A DNA stretch of 64,000 nt from Palleronia rufa (GTDB lineage: Bacteria > Pseudomonadota > Alphaproteobacteria > Rhodobacterales > Rhodobacteraceae): positions 1 through 64,000 of the forward strand of contig NZ_JQEY01000001.1 in assembly GCF_000743715.1 (NCBI RefSeq), written 5' to 3'. Below, in pieces: positions 26,387 to 35,139 of the stretch. The notes beneath the pieces are model-generated. The model was not told the DNA's origin and searched no databases. It worked only from the letters and a program-made list of their open reading frames with translations. Position numbers and translations under genes: made by a program. The first letter of the stretch is position 1; every line of letters begins with the position of its first letter.

Positions 26387-27382
26387 TCACGACGTCGCAT
26401 GGCGATGGGAGGCGGCGTAGCGCCCGGTGACATGGTGCTCCAGCTGACGCTCTATGTCGGCCAGCATGGAGGACGCGCCGAAGCGGAACAGGTCCGGCTC
26501 CAGCCAGTCGCGGCCCAGCTCCTCCTTCATCAGCACCTGCCACTGGATCGCCTCCTTGGCCGACTTGATCCCGCCGGCGGGCTTGAACCCGATCCGGTGG
26601 CCGGTCGCGGCCCCGTAGTCGCGCAAGGCGCGCACCATGGTCAGCGACACCGGAAGCGTGGCGTTCACGCCCTCCTTGCCGGTGGAGGTCTTGATGAAAT
26701 CCGCCCCCGCCTGCATCGCCACCATGGAGGCGGCATAGACGCGGGTGAGCGTTCCCAGCTCTCCGGTGGCGAGGATCGCCTTGAGATGGGCCGGACCGCA
26801 GGCAGCGCGCATCGCCGCGATCTCGTCATGGAGCGCGGGCCAGTCGCCCGACAGCACATGGGCGCGGGTGATCACGATGTCGATCTCTGCGGCCCCTTGC
26901 GCCACCGCCCACTCGATCTCCTGCAGGCGCAGGTGCAGCGGCATGAGGCCGGCGGGAAAGCCGGTGGCGACGCTGGCCACCGGGATGCCGGAACCGTCCA
27001 GAGCCGCCGCGGCGTGGTGCACCATGGTGGGATAGACGCAGACCGCGCCGACCCGCAGGCCCATGTCGGCGATGCCCAGCCCGTCCGCGATCCTGGGCGC
27101 GATCGGGACACGGGCCTTGGCGCAGAGCCGCCGGACCCGACCGGCCGTGTCGTCTCCGGCCAGGGTGGTGAGGTCGATGAGCCGCACCGCGTTGACGAGC
27201 CAGGCCGCCTGATGGAGCTTCTTCACCGACCGCCGTGCGCCGAACGCCGCGGCGCGCTTTTCCGCGGCGGGCCGGTTGACGCGGATCCCTTCGAACATGG
27301 CGGTATCGAGCGACTGGCCGGGGTTGCGGGCAGGCGTGGCTGTCGTGGCGGGCAACGCACCGGCGGTTATCGCGGGATCCAT
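26387..27382 (-). CDS. deoC: Deoxyribose-phosphate aldolase
   Basis: This 331-residue class I aldolase splits 2-deoxyribose 5-phosphate into glyceraldehyde 3-phosphate and acetaldehyde. The Schiff-base Lys is in GADFIKTSTGKEG, a second conserved Lys in RIGFKPAGGIKS, and the proton-relay Asp region in IDLTTLAGDD. The ATG at 27382 has a strong AAGGAGG site. It heads a two-gene minus-strand operon with the ALDH16 gene. The N-terminal 30 residues are Ala/Thr-rich and not part of the barrel. Confidence 0.92.
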   Translation of the reverse strand: MDPAITAGALPATTATPARNPGQSLDTAMFEGIRVNRPAAEKRAAAFGARRSVKKLHQAAWLVNAVRLIDLTTLAGDDTAGRVRRLCAKARVPIAPRIADGLGIADMGLRVGAVCVYPTMVHHAAAALDGSGIPVASVATGFPAGLMPLHLRLQEIEWAVAQGAAEIDIVITRAHVLSGDWPALHDEIAAMRAACGPAHLKAILATGELGTLTRVYAASMVAMQAGADFIKTSTGKEGVNATLPVSLTMVRALRDYGAATGHRIGFKPAGGIKSAKEAIQWQVLMKEELGRDWLEPDLFRFGASSMLADIERQLEHHVTGRYAASHRHATS

Positions 27383-27468
27383 GGAACCTCCTTGCGGTCG
27401 TCCGCAGGCTGCTCCAAACCGCGCCGGCTGTCCACGCCCGCCGATGCGTCACGCACGGCACCGGCGCC

Positions 27469-27487
27469 GAATTTTCGACGAAAATTC
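27469..27487. repeat. AT-rich perfect palindrome after ureG
   Basis: GAATTTTCG and CGAAAATTC form 9-base inverted arms around a single central base, just after the ureG stop and 86 bases upstream of deoC. The AT-rich arms stand out in the GC-rich surroundings and resemble the palindrome at 49126-49146. It may help end urease transcription or be a dispersed repeat; I cannot tell which. Confidence 0.5.
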
Positions 27488-27490
27488 GCC

Positions 27491-28099
27491 TCAGAGACCG
27501 CCGAGGGTCTCCAGAAGGGCCGCGATCTCGGTCACGCCCGCACCGTCCCTCAGCTTCGCGAAGACCACCGGCAGGTCGCCCCGCATCCGGGCCGCGTCCC
27601 GGGCCATGACCTCCAGCGAGGCACCCACATGAGGGGCAAGATCGGTCTTGTTGATCACCAGAATGTCCGAGCGGGTGATGGCCGGCCCGCCCTTGCGCGG
27701 GATCTCCTCTCCCGCGGCCACGTCGATCACGTAGACCGTCACATCCGCCAGTTCCGGGCTGAACGTGGCCGACAGGTTGTCGCCGCCGGATTCGATCAGG
27801 ATCGCCTGCAGATCACCATGCCGGGCGCGCATGTCGGCCACGGCGGCCAGATTGATCGACGCATCCTCCCGGATCGCCGTATGCGGGCAGCCGCCGGTCT
27901 GGACGCCGATGATCCGGTCGCCGGGCAGGATCTGCATCCGCATCAGCGCCTCTGCATCCTCCTGCGTGTAGATGTCGTTGGTGATGACGCCGATGGAGCG
28001 GCCCGGATGCCAGTGGCGTGCCAGGCCTGCGGTCAGCGTGGTCTTGCCCGCGCCGACCGGACCGCCGATGCCGATGCGCAGGGGACCGTTCGCGCTCAT
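27491..28099 (-). CDS. ureG: Urease accessory GTPase UreG
   Basis: This 202-residue SIMIBI-class GTPase powers nickel insertion into urease. The P-loop is [13 protein letters not shown]. The nickel-binding Cys-Pro-His motif is in [15 protein letters not shown], and the guanine-specificity NKTD is in [11 protein letters not shown]. The start overlaps the ureF stop by four bases. It is the last gene of the urease operon, followed by an AT-rich palindrome. Confidence 0.95.
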   Translation of the reverse strand: MSANGPLRIGIGGPVGAGKTTLTAGLARHWHPGRSIGVITNDIYTQEDAEALMRMQILPGDRIIGVQTGGCPHTAIREDASINLAAVADMRARHGDLQAILIESGGDNLSATFSPELADVTVYVIDVAAGEEIPRKGGPAITRSDILVINKTDLAPHVGASLEVMARDAARMRGDLPVVFAKLRDGAGVTEIAALLETLGGL

Positions 28100-28746
28100 G
28101 TCCGGAACACCTTCACATGCTTCACCTCATGCCGCTGGGACGCGATATCCGACAGGAACGCCGCGCCGGAAAGCGCCGTCAGCCCGGCATGGGACGCCTC
28201 CGCCCCGACCGCGCGGCAGAGCGGACGGAGACGGGCGAGAATGCCCTGCGCCTCGGTCTGTCCGACCGGCGCAAGGCGTTGCGCGGCAGAGACCAGCGCC
28301 CCGGCCATGGCCTGCAGGTACATCGCCGCGGCGAGTGTCCGCGGCAGGCCGGACGCCCGTGCCGCACGGCCCACGGCAACCGGGTAGGCCACCGGATCCG
28401 CCGCGCCGCCTTCCGCGGCCGCGATCGTGGCGGCAAAGGCCCGGCCCTGGTCCAGCGTTTCCGTGAGACGGCCGGCGCCGGCAGCGAAGGCCCGCGCGGC
28501 GGTGTCGGCTTGGGCCCAGTCGTCGAATGCGGCGCCCAGCAGCACCGCGTCGCCCCGGCCGCCGCCCAGTTCGATGACGTCCCGCACCCAGAGCTCCAGC
28601 GAGGCCGCGCCGCCAACCCGCCCCTCTGCCACCGCCAGTTCCAGCCCGTGGGAATAGGCGAAGGCGCCCACCGGATAGCCTGGAGAGAGCCAGCTTTGCA
28701 GAGTCAGGACCGCCTCAACCGTGGGAATGGGCATGGTTGTGCTCAT
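28096..28746 (-). CDS. ureF: Urease accessory protein UreF
   Basis: This 216-residue all-helical protein couples UreG to the UreD-urease complex. Its family motif [19 protein letters not shown] is seen near the N-terminus. The start at 28746 overlaps the His-rich 3' end of ureE by 32 bases; a second ATG at 28734 would also fit. The C-terminus [13 protein letters not shown] is typical. Confidence 0.92.
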   Translation of the reverse strand: MSTTMPIPTVEAVLTLQSWLSPGYPVGAFAYSHGLELAVAEGRVGGAASLELWVRDVIELGGGRGDAVLLGAAFDDWAQADTAARAFAAGAGRLTETLDQGRAFAATIAAAEGGAADPVAYPVAVGRAARASGLPRTLAAAMYLQAMAGALVSAAQRLAPVGQTEAQGILARLRPLCRAVGAEASHAGLTALSGAAFLSDIASQRHEVKHVKVFRT

Positions 28747-29185
28747 GGGAATGATCGTGGCCGTGGGTGCGGCCGTGGCCGTAGGCGCCGCGCTCCGGCA
28801 CGAAGGGCGCGGTTATGCGTGTGACCTCCAGGCCCAGGCGGGCCAGCATGTCGGCCATGATCGGGTCGTCCTGGATCAGCAGTCGGTCCGGACCGATCTG
28901 GCAGGGCGCGTGGCGGTTGCCGATATGCCATGCCGCGCGGGTGAGGTCGCCGCGGACGGCCAGCAGCGGCTCTTCCGCCGCCACGACGGCCACACGGCTG
29001 CCGTCGTCCAGGTCGAAACGATCGCCTTGATTCAGAGACACCGTCTGCGGCAGATCGACCAGGAACGCCCGGCCCCGATCCGTCTCCAGCCGCTTGCGGC
29101 GCAGGAACCGCCCGGCGTAGTCGAGCGTCACCCGCTCCTCTGCCGCGCCCTGCCCCACGCGGCCCGCGACGGGCAGCGCGCTCAC
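28715..29185 (-). CDS. ureE: Urease accessory nickel chaperone UreE
   Basis: This 156-residue protein has the UreE peptide-binding and metal-binding domains (IGNRHAPCQI, FVPERGAYGHG) and a C-terminal His-rich tail ([16 protein letters not shown]) that stores or delivers Ni2+. I chose the GTG at 29185: TGAGGG, which contains the stop of the DUF1127 gene, lies just upstream, and the family start SALPVAGRV follows. An open frame to 29314 translates DUF1127 DNA in the wrong frame. Confidence 0.9.
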   Translation of the reverse strand: MSALPVAGRVGQGAAEERVTLDYAGRFLRRKRLETDRGRAFLVDLPQTVSLNQGDRFDLDDGSRVAVVAAEEPLLAVRGDLTRAAWHIGNRHAPCQIGPDRLLIQDDPIMADMLARLGLEVTRITAPFVPERGAYGHGRTHGHDHSHEHNHAHSHG

Positions 29186-29195
29186 GAGCCGGCCC

Positions 29196-29417
29196 TCAGA
29201 AGAAGAAGCGGTCGCGGTAGACGTGGCGGATGATCTGGTCGCGCGCGATCCCGCGACGGGCCAGTTCCGCGTCGGACATGTCCCGAAGCGCGTTGATCTC
29301 GCCGGTGCGCGCATGGGCTTCCATGAACGATTCCATCCAGGCGCCGAACTTGGCGCCCAGGTCGCGCAGCGGGCGGCGGGTCCGCGCGCGATCGTCGGAA
29401 TAGGTAAGCGATGCCAT
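29196..29417 (-). CDS. DUF1127 small protein inside the urease operon
   Basis: This is a 73-residue basic protein with the C-terminal DUF1127 motif: INALRDMSDAELARRGIARD followed by QIIRHVYRDRFFF. Proteins of this type are short and Arg-rich; some modulate RNA turnover or nutrient responses in related bacteria, but no role in urease maturation is known to me. It lies between ureC and ureE on the same strand, and its stop overlaps the ureE ribosome site, so it is translated with the operon. Confidence 0.85.
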   Translation of the reverse strand: MASLTYSDDRARTRRPLRDLGAKFGAWMESFMEAHARTGEINALRDMSDAELARRGIARDQIIRHVYRDRFFF

Positions 29418-29528
29418 GAGAGGCTCCTTCAACTCGCGTCTTCCTCCCTTGGCAGGACAGGTAAGGAACGCCGCGACGCAGCACCATGGCCGGATCCGCA
29501 TTGCCGGGTTGCATCGTGCTCATCCCTC

Positions 29529-31238
29529 TCAGAACAGGAAATATCGCTGCGCCATGGGCAGGACCTCTGCCGGCGCGCAGGTCAGAAGTTCCCCGTCGGC
29601 GCGGACCTCGTAGGTTTCGGGATCGACCTCGACCATGGGCAGCGCGTCGTTCAGGATCAGGTCCCGCTTGCCGATGCCGCGCGTACCGCGCACCGCCGCT
29701 ACGTCACGCGCAAGGCCCAGCGTGGCGCCGATCCCCGCGGCCTCGGCCGCCTGGCTCACGAAGGCCACCGCGGAACGTTCGACCGCCCGCCCCATGGCGC
29801 CGAACATCGGCCGCGAATAGACCGGCTGCGGCGTCGGGATCGAGGCATTGGGGTCGCCCATCTGCGCCACCGCGATGGACCCGCCCAGCAGCACCATCAT
29901 CGGCTTGACCCCGAAGAACGCTGGATCCCACAGCACCAGGTCGGCCCGCTTGCCCACCTCGACCGAGCCGATCTCATGGCTCATCCCGTGGGCGATCGCG
30001 GGGTTGATGGTGTATTTGGCAATGTAGCGGCGGACGCGCAGGTTGTCGTTGTCGCCGGTCTCGCCCGCCAGGCGGCCGCGCTGCTTTCGCATCTTGTCGG
30101 CGGTCTGCCAGGTGCGGATCAGCACCTCCCCCACCCGCCCCATCGCCTGGCTGTCGCTCGCGATGATCGAGAACGCGCCCATGTCGTGCAGGATGTCCTC
30201 GGCGGCGATGGTCTCGCGCCGGATCCGGCTCTCGGCGAAGGCGATATCCTCGGGGATGGATTTCGACAGATGATGGCAGACCATCAGCATGTCGAGATGC
30301 TCCTCGATCGTGTTCGCCGTGAAGGGCCGCGTCGGGTTGGTCGAGGACGGCAGCATATTGGCGTCGCCGCAGATCTTGATGATGTCGGGGGCATGGCCGC
30401 CGCCCGCCCCCTCGGTATGGAAGGCATGGATGGTGCGGCCCGCGATGGCGTCCACGGTGGACTCCACGAAGCCGCTCTCGTTCAGCGTGTCGGTGTGGAT
30501 CATCACCTGCACGTCCCAATCGTCCGCCACCGACAGGCAGCAGTCGATGGCGGCGGGCGTCGTTCCCCAATCCTCGTGCAATTTCAGCGCGCAGGCGCCG
30601 CCCTCGACCATCTCCACCAGCGCGTCGGGACGCGAGGCGTTGCCCTTGCCCGCCAGCCCGACGTTCATCGGCACGCCGTCCAGCGCCTGCAACATCCGCC
30701 CGATATGCCAAGGTCCCGGCGTGCAGGTGGTGGCGAGCGTTCCATGGGCCGGGCCGGTGCCGCCCCCCAGCATGGTGGTCACGCCGGAATGAAGCGCGTC
30801 CTCGATCTGCTGCGGGCAGATGAAATGAATGTGGCTGTCGAACGCGCCGGCGGTCAGGATCCGCCCTTCTCCGGCGATGATCTCCGTCCCCGGTCCGATG
30901 ACGATGTCAACGCCGGACTGGGTGTCGGGATTGCCGGCCTTGCCGATGCCGGCGATCCGCCCCTCTCGCAGGCCCACGTCCGCCTTGTAGATGCCGGAAT
31001 GATCCAGAATCAGCGCGTTGGTGATGACGGTGTCCATGGCGCCCTCAGCGCGCGAGGCTTGGGACTGTCCCATCCCGTCCCGGATCACCTTGCCGCCGCC
31101 GAACTTCACCTCTTCGCCGTAGCTGGTCAGGTCGCGCTCCACCTCCACGATCAAGTCGGTGTCGGCCAGCCGCAATCTGTCGCCGGTGGTGGGCCCGAAC
31201 ATCCCGGCGTAGTCTTGGCGTGATATGGTTGCGGGCAT
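29529..31238 (-). CDS. ureC: Urease alpha (catalytic) subunit UreC
   Basis: This 569-residue subunit, normal in length, hydrolyses urea at a dinickel centre. Metal ligands are seen in [12 protein letters not shown], the bridging carbamylated Lys in [11 protein letters not shown], and further His ligands in [13 protein letters not shown] and [16 protein letters not shown]. The mobile flap is [14 protein letters not shown] chose the ATG at 31238, which has a GGAGGGAC site; the frame upstream to 31289 has no similarity. It makes ammonia and carbamate for nitrogen supply. Confidence 0.95.
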   Translation of the reverse strand: MPATISRQDYAGMFGPTTGDRLRLADTDLIVEVERDLTSYGEEVKFGGGKVIRDGMGQSQASRAEGAMDTVITNALILDHSGIYKADVGLREGRIAGIGKAGNPDTQSGVDIVIGPGTEIIAGEGRILTAGAFDSHIHFICPQQIEDALHSGVTTMLGGGTGPAHGTLATTCTPGPWHIGRMLQALDGVPMNVGLAGKGNASRPDALVEMVEGGACALKLHEDWGTTPAAIDCCLSVADDWDVQVMIHTDTLNESGFVESTVDAIAGRTIHAFHTEGAGGGHAPDIIKICGDANMLPSSTNPTRPFTANTIEEHLDMLMVCHHLSKSIPEDIAFAESRIRRETIAAEDILHDMGAFSIIASDSQAMGRVGEVLIRTWQTADKMRKQRGRLAGETGDNDNLRVRRYIAKYTINPAIAHGMSHEIGSVEVGKRADLVLWDPAFFGVKPMMVLLGGSIAVAQMGDPNASIPTPQPVYSRPMFGAMGRAVERSAVAFVSQAAEAAGIGATLGLARDVAAVRGTRGIGKRDLILNDALPMVEVDPETYEVRADGELLTCAPAEVLPMAQRYFLF

Positions 31239-31352
31239 GGTCCCTCCGTCGTTTGGGACCATCCAAGACAGCCGGACCGCGGAGGGCAAGCCCGCTGGCG
31301 AACGCGGCCCTGCCCCGACCGGGCGCTGCCCGAATTTAAGGCAAGGCCTGTG

Positions 31353-31643
31353 TCAGCGACGCTTGGACAGGCGGCGCTGGTTGGACCGGGTCTTGCCGCC
31401 GATCGGCTTCAACCAGGCAGCAGCGACCAGGTCCGGCGTCTTGCCAGCGATCATCGCAGCCATTGCGCCTTGCTGCGCCGCAGCGAAGGCGGGCCCCTTC
31501 TCCATCGTCATGCGCCAGTTTTCGGACGGTGCGACAGGCCAGAATCCCATCATTCCGAGGACGCGGTAAGTCACAACCGCCTGAGCTTCCATCATCATCC
31601 GCATCGCCCCAATCGTGGTATCCATGTAGCCTTGGCCGTACAT
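31353..31643 (-). CDS. Small Met-rich conserved protein in the urease operon
   Basis: This is a 96-residue protein starting MYGQGYMDTTIGAMRMMMEA, with AAGGAAC before the ATG at 31643. It has an amphipathic, Met-rich N-terminal half and a basic tail (KTRSNQRRLSKRR). It resembles small Rhodobacterales proteins sometimes called 'antifreeze' or phasin-like, but no function is established. It lies between lprI-like and ureC on the urease strand. Confidence 0.6.
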   Translation of the reverse strand: MYGQGYMDTTIGAMRMMMEAQAVVTYRVLGMMGFWPVAPSENWRMTMEKGPAFAAAQQGAMAAMIAGKTPDLVAAAWLKPIGGKTRSNQRRLSKRR

Positions 31644-31730
31644 TTTCTGTTCCTTCACTGCGTTGCGCATCAATATAATGCTGCAACCGCGAAAAGCGAG
31701 GGAGGGGCGAAACCGTCTACCACCCGAAGG

Positions 31731-32081
31731 TCACTGCGCCACGATTCGCAGTTCCTGATTCCGGGCGCGCGTCATCTCTTCCATACAGGACCAGTAGTAC
31801 ATCGCCGCGGCACTGCCGCCGCTGTCCAGTTCCGGCTCGCACCGTGCGTCGCGCAGGCGCAGCCACTCCCGCTGGCTGTCGAGCAACGCCTGGCCGTGAC
31901 CGCGCGCATCCGCCGCAGGCTTCGCCGCGCTCCAGAGCCGATTCAACTCCGCATCCGCGGTCTCCCACCGGTCCTTGGCGCAGACGTTGATCTCTATCTG
32001 GGTGTTTCCGCTGCACTCCGGCTGCGCGGATGCGGCGATGGGCAGAAGCCAAAGGGTTGCTGCAAGGACGGGTCGGATCAT
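31731..32081 (-). CDS. LprI-like (DUF1311) secreted protein
   Basis: This 116-residue protein has a signal peptide (MIRPVLAATLWLLPIAASAQ) and a mature region with the DUF1311/LprI pattern: conserved Cys in QPECSGNTQIEINVCAKD and a terminal YYWSCMEEMTRARNQEL. Some members inhibit lysozyme; here the role is unknown. It sits between ureB and the Met-rich protein gene on the same strand, with gaps of 158 and 87 bases, so it may have its own promoter. Confidence 0.75.
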   Translation of the reverse strand: MIRPVLAATLWLLPIAASAQPECSGNTQIEINVCAKDRWETADAELNRLWSAAKPAADARGHGQALLDSQREWLRLRDARCEPELDSGGSAAAMYYWSCMEEMTRARNQELRIVAQ

Positions 32082-32239
32082 CGGGGGGCCTCCGGTGCGA
32101 ACGGTCGGCCCAACCTAGCCTGCCGCACCGTGCTGCGATATGCGAAAGGCGGCGCGTTCACAGCGTCTTCATCGCTGTGAAACAGGGCCGGGACACGCGG
32201 CGGCGCTCCTTTACACGCCCCGATGGAATTTTCTCCGCG

Positions 32240-32554
32240 TCAAAGCGGACCCATCACCTCCTGGCGGAATCCCGTAACCCGGCGGCCGCCGCCGTAGGGG
32301 ATGACCCGGACCTGACGCCTCTGTCCGGGCTCGAAACGGACGGCCGTCCCGGCCGCGATGTCGAGCCGGCAGCCCCTGGCCGCGGCGCGGTCGAACTCCA
32401 GCGCCGGATTGGCCTCGGCGAAATGATAGTGGCTGCCCACCTGCACCGGGCGATCGCCGGTATTGGCCACCATCAGCGTCACCGACGCCCTTCCTTCGTT
32501 CAGGGTGATGTCGCCCTCGGCCGGGAACAGCTCTCCGGGGATCACCGGCGCCAT
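32240..32554 (-). CDS. ureB: Urease beta subunit UreB
   Basis: This 104-residue structural subunit of urease has the typical [19 protein letters not shown] opening, then [20 protein letters not shown] and [15 protein letters not shown]. The ATG at 32554 overlaps the end of the small membrane-protein gene by 13 bases; a GTG three codons later would give the more usual IPGE start. Co-translated with ureA. Confidence 0.92.
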   Translation of the reverse strand: MAPVIPGELFPAEGDITLNEGRASVTLMVANTGDRPVQVGSHYHFAEANPALEFDRAAARGCRLDIAAGTAVRFEPGQRRQVRVIPYGGGRRVTGFRQEVMGPL

Positions 32555-32727
32555 CCCCGCAGCCCGCCGGCGCGTGCCAGCACCGCGGTCAGGATCACCG
32601 CGACGCCCAGCGCGACCGGCAGCCATGACGCATCGGCAGCCGGGTCGGCATGGGCGCCGAACTGAACGCCGGGATGGGCCAGAACGGGTCCGGCGGACAG
32701 GACGAAAACGGGGATGTAACGCAGCAT
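32542..32727 (-). CDS. Small membrane or secreted peptide between ureA and ureB
   Basis: This is a 61-residue peptide. Residues 1-18 look like a signal or membrane anchor ([20 protein letters not shown]), and a second hydrophobic helix lies at about 36-52 ([20 protein letters not shown]) before a basic end. Its 3' end overlaps the ureB start and it lies 10 bases after ureA, so it is expressed with urease. It might be a shortened relative of nickel-permease-type urease accessory proteins (the LAHPG motif after the signal is like HupE/UreJ), but this is a guess. Confidence 0.65.
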   Translation of the reverse strand: MLRYIPVFVLSAGPVLAHPGVQFGAHADPAADASWLPVALGVAVILTAVLARAGGLRGWRR

Positions 32728-32737
32728 GGGGATCTCC

Positions 32738-33040
32738 TCAGCGGATCGGGTTGTGCACGGTCACCAGCTTGGTGCCGTCGGGGAACGTGGCTTCGACCTG
32801 GACGTCGGGGATCATTTCCGGCACGCCGTCCATGCACTGCTCGCGCGTGATGACCTGGGCGCCCGCCTCCATCATGTCGGCGACCGAGCGTCCGTCCCGC
32901 GCCCCTTCCACCACCGCATCGGTGATGAGCGCGATAGCCTCCGGATGGTTCAGCTTCACGCCGCGGCCGAGCCGCTTGCGCGCCACCTCCGCGGCCATGG
33001 CGACCAGCAGCTTGTCCTTTTCGCGGGGGGTCAACTGCAT
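32738..33040 (-). CDS. ureA: Urease gamma subunit UreA
   Basis: This 100-residue subunit has the normal start [20 protein letters not shown] and contains the family motifs [20 protein letters not shown] and [20 protein letters not shown]. It assembles with UreB and UreC. It begins two bases after the ureD stop. Confidence 0.95.
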   Translation of the reverse strand: MQLTPREKDKLLVAMAAEVARKRLGRGVKLNHPEAIALITDAVVEGARDGRSVADMMEAGAQVITREQCMDGVPEMIPDVQVEATFPDGTKLVTVHNPIR

Positions 33041-33042
33041 CT

Positions 33043-33855
33043 CTAGCTCCTCCAGACAGCCGGCAGGTCGCGGCCCGAAAGCCGCCTCAGGATCGCGGCC
33101 AGGGCCACGCGCAGGTCGTACCCGTCTGCGGCCACGATCCGGGCCACCAGCACGTCGGCGCCCAGCATCGATGCGCCGCCCGTGGCGGGCAAGAGCGCGC
33201 GCACCGCAGCGAGATGCTCCGCCGCGTCCGGACCGGCCAGCACCAGGCTCGCCATCGCACGCCCGCCCGCGGCCACCGCGGGCCGGTCGAGCGTGGCGAA
33301 GACATCGCCTGTCAGGTCAAGACCGTCGAGATAGACCGCCCGCCCGCCGCGGCGGATCTCTACCCGGTCGCGGAAGCGCACATCGCGCAATGTCTCGCCC
33401 CGCGCCAGGCGGCCGAAGCAGATCTGCTCGCACCAGAGCACGCGCGCACCCGCGTCCATGTCTACCCGCATCTGGCGGGATAGGCGCGAGCGGTCGAAGA
33501 TAATCGTCTCCTGCGGCAGCCAGCAGAGCTCGCCGGACACCCGCGCGTCGATCTCGATTTGCCCGGTCTCATCGGGCTGGGCGGCATAGGCCCGCTCGGC
33601 GGCCTGGGTGGTGACGGTCAGGCGGGCGCCCGGCGCCACCTCCAGCACCACGCCGAAGCGGTCGCCGCCGGTGATGCCGCCGGCGGTGTTCACCAAAACG
33701 ACCTGATCGCTGCCGCGGTGGGGGAACAGCGCCTTGAGCGCGCCGGACTGGCGCAGCGCCGTCAGACCGCGTGGGCCGACGCCGATGCGCAGCGCGCCCC
33801 GCGCGCGGGGCTGGGTGGCGCCATCAATGACCGCGATATCCTTCATCGCGGCCAT
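33043..33855 (-). CDS. ureD: Urease accessory protein UreD
   Basis: This protein of about 270 residues is the scaffold for nickel delivery. The motifs [29 protein letters not shown] and [17 protein letters not shown] are characteristic. Start choice is uncertain between ATG 33855 and ATG 33846; neither has a clear ribosome site. It is the first gene of the urease operon, and the 116-base gap to the plus-strand gene at 33972 should hold divergent promoters. Confidence 0.9.
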   Translation of the reverse strand: MAAMKDIAVIDGATQPRARGALRIGVGPRGLTALRQSGALKALFPHRGSDQVVLVNTAGGITGGDRFGVVLEVAPGARLTVTTQAAERAYAAQPDETGQIEIDARVSGELCWLPQETIIFDRSRLSRQMRVDMDAGARVLWCEQICFGRLARGETLRDVRFRDRVEIRRGGRAVYLDGLDLTGDVFATLDRPAVAAGGRAMASLVLAGPDAAEHLAAVRALLPATGGASMLGADVLVARIVAADGYDLRVALAAILRRLSGRDLPAVWRS

Positions 33856-33971
33856 CAAGGCAGGTCTGCGCGGCGTGGGCAAGCCGGCTCGCCGTTCCGG
33901 GCCGGGCGGGCTAGGTATCGCGACACCCGCCGACGCACGGCGATGAATTTCCGTGCAGAAAGGAAACGCCA

Positions 33972-34127
33972 ATGTCCCATCCACCCGACCCGCGCCCCGA
34001 GGGGTCCGCGCCGGCCGTCACGTTCGGCGCAACCCGCAAGGGCCGTCCGGCGCATTCCGCCGGTGCCGTCACGCGCAGCCGTCCCGGCAGGCCGCGACGG
34101 CCCGCCGCGTGGGAGCACTGCCGATGA
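33972..34127 (+). CDS. Possible 51-residue ORF translationally coupled to the aldolase gene
   Basis: An ATG at 33972, preceded by AAAGGAAACGCCA, opens a 51-codon frame starting MSHPPDPRPEGSAPAV and rich in Arg and Pro. Its TGA overlaps the aldolase ATG (ATGA), the pattern of coupled translation. No family is recognised. It could be a real small protein or a leader that sets aldolase translation; composition alone would allow chance. Confidence 0.4.
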   Translation: MSHPPDPRPEGSAPAVTFGATRKGRPAHSAGAVTRSRPGRPRRPAAWEHCR

Positions 34128-34786
34128 CCCCGCCCTACAGCGACGCGGAGACGACCCGCCGGGCGGTCGTAGACGCCTGCCTCTGGATGGGGGCGCGGGG
34201 CCTGAACCAGGGCACCTCCGGCAATGTGTCGGTCCGGGCGGGGACGGCGATGCTGATCACGCCCTCCGCGATCCCCTATGACGCGATGGACCCCGAAATG
34301 GTCGCGCGCGTGCCCTTGGCGGGCGGGGCGGCCGAGGGTCCGTGCAAGCCATCCTCCGAGTGGCATTTCCACCGCGCGCTCTACCGCGCCCGGCCCGGCA
34401 TCCATGCGGTCGTCCATGCCCATCCGGCCCATGCGACGGCGCTGTCGATGCTGCGCGCGCCGATCCCCGCCTGCCACTACATGGTCGCGGCATTCGGCGG
34501 GCATGACGTACCGGTGGCCGGCTACGCGCTGTTCGGCTCAGAGTCGCTGTCCTCGCATGTGGTCGCCGCCCTACAGGACCGGCAGGGCTGCCTGATGGCC
34601 AACCACGGCGCGACCACCACCGGAGAGACCCTGGAACGGGCCCTGTGGCGCATGGAAGAGCTTGAGGTGCTGGCCCGCGGGTTCATCCTGGCGCGCCAGG
34701 CCGGCACGCCGCACCTGCTGAGCCGGGAAGAGATCGACGCGACCCTGGCGAAGTTCGAGGACTACGGCCCGAGGCGGGACCGATGA
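34124..34786 (+). CDS. Class II aldolase/adducin-family protein (fuculose-phosphate aldolase-like)
   Basis: This 220-residue enzyme is of the FucA/AraD family, which needs Zn2+. Phosphate-binding residues are in GTSGNVSVRAG, the catalytic Glu in KPSSEWHFHRALY, zinc ligands in AVVHAHPAHATALS and a third His in MANHGATTTG. It could split a sugar phosphate such as L-fuculose 1-phosphate, but the substrate is not set by sequence. Its stop overlaps the lrgA start by four bases. Confidence 0.85.
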   Translation: MTPPYSDAETTRRAVVDACLWMGARGLNQGTSGNVSVRAGTAMLITPSAIPYDAMDPEMVARVPLAGGAAEGPCKPSSEWHFHRALYRARPGIHAVVHAHPAHATALSMLRAPIPACHYMVAAFGGHDVPVAGYALFGSESLSSHVVAALQDRQGCLMANHGATTTGETLERALWRMEELEVLARGFILARQAGTPHLLSREEIDATLAKFEDYGPRRDR

Positions 34787-35139
34787 TTCGCGCGCTCGCC
34801 ATTCTGCTTCTGTTCCAACTGGCCGGAGAGACCGTGGCCCGCGGCACGGGACTCCCGCTCCCCGGCCCGGTGCTGGGGCTGGCCGCGCTCTTCGGACTGT
34901 TGTTCCTGCGCCCCTCCTTGCGCGATCGGCTGGAGGCCACCGCGACGACACTTCTGGGGCATCTGTCGCTTTTGTTCGTGCCGGCGGGCGTGGGCGTGAT
35001 CGCGCATCTGGACACGTTCGGACGCGACGGGCCGGCACTTGCGGCGGCACTGGTGGTGTCGACCGCGCTGGCGATCGTGGCGGCGGTGGCGGCCTTCGCG
35101 GCCGTCGCCCGTCTGACCGGAGCGCAGGCCGATGAGTGA
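34783..35139 (+). CDS. lrgA: LrgA/CidA-family holin-like membrane protein
   Basis: This 118-residue protein has four hydrophobic segments and the family text LPLPGPVLGLAALFGLLFL followed by LLFVPAGVGVIAHLD. LrgA/CidA proteins work with LrgB/CidB in the membrane; roles reported for the family include control of murein hydrolases and export of small acids such as pyruvate or glycolate. It overlaps both neighbours, so the aldolase-lrgAB set is one operon. Confidence 0.85.
   Translation: MIRALAILLLFQLAGETVARGTGLPLPGPVLGLAALFGLLFLRPSLRDRLEATATTLLGHLSLLFVPAGVGVIAHLDTFGRDGPALAAALVVSTALAIVAAVAAFAAVARLTGAQADE

Noticed and set aside
28715-29314. A longer UreE starting at 29314
   Set aside because: The extra 43 residues are DUF1127 coding DNA in another frame; the GTG at 29185 has a ribosome site and the family start.
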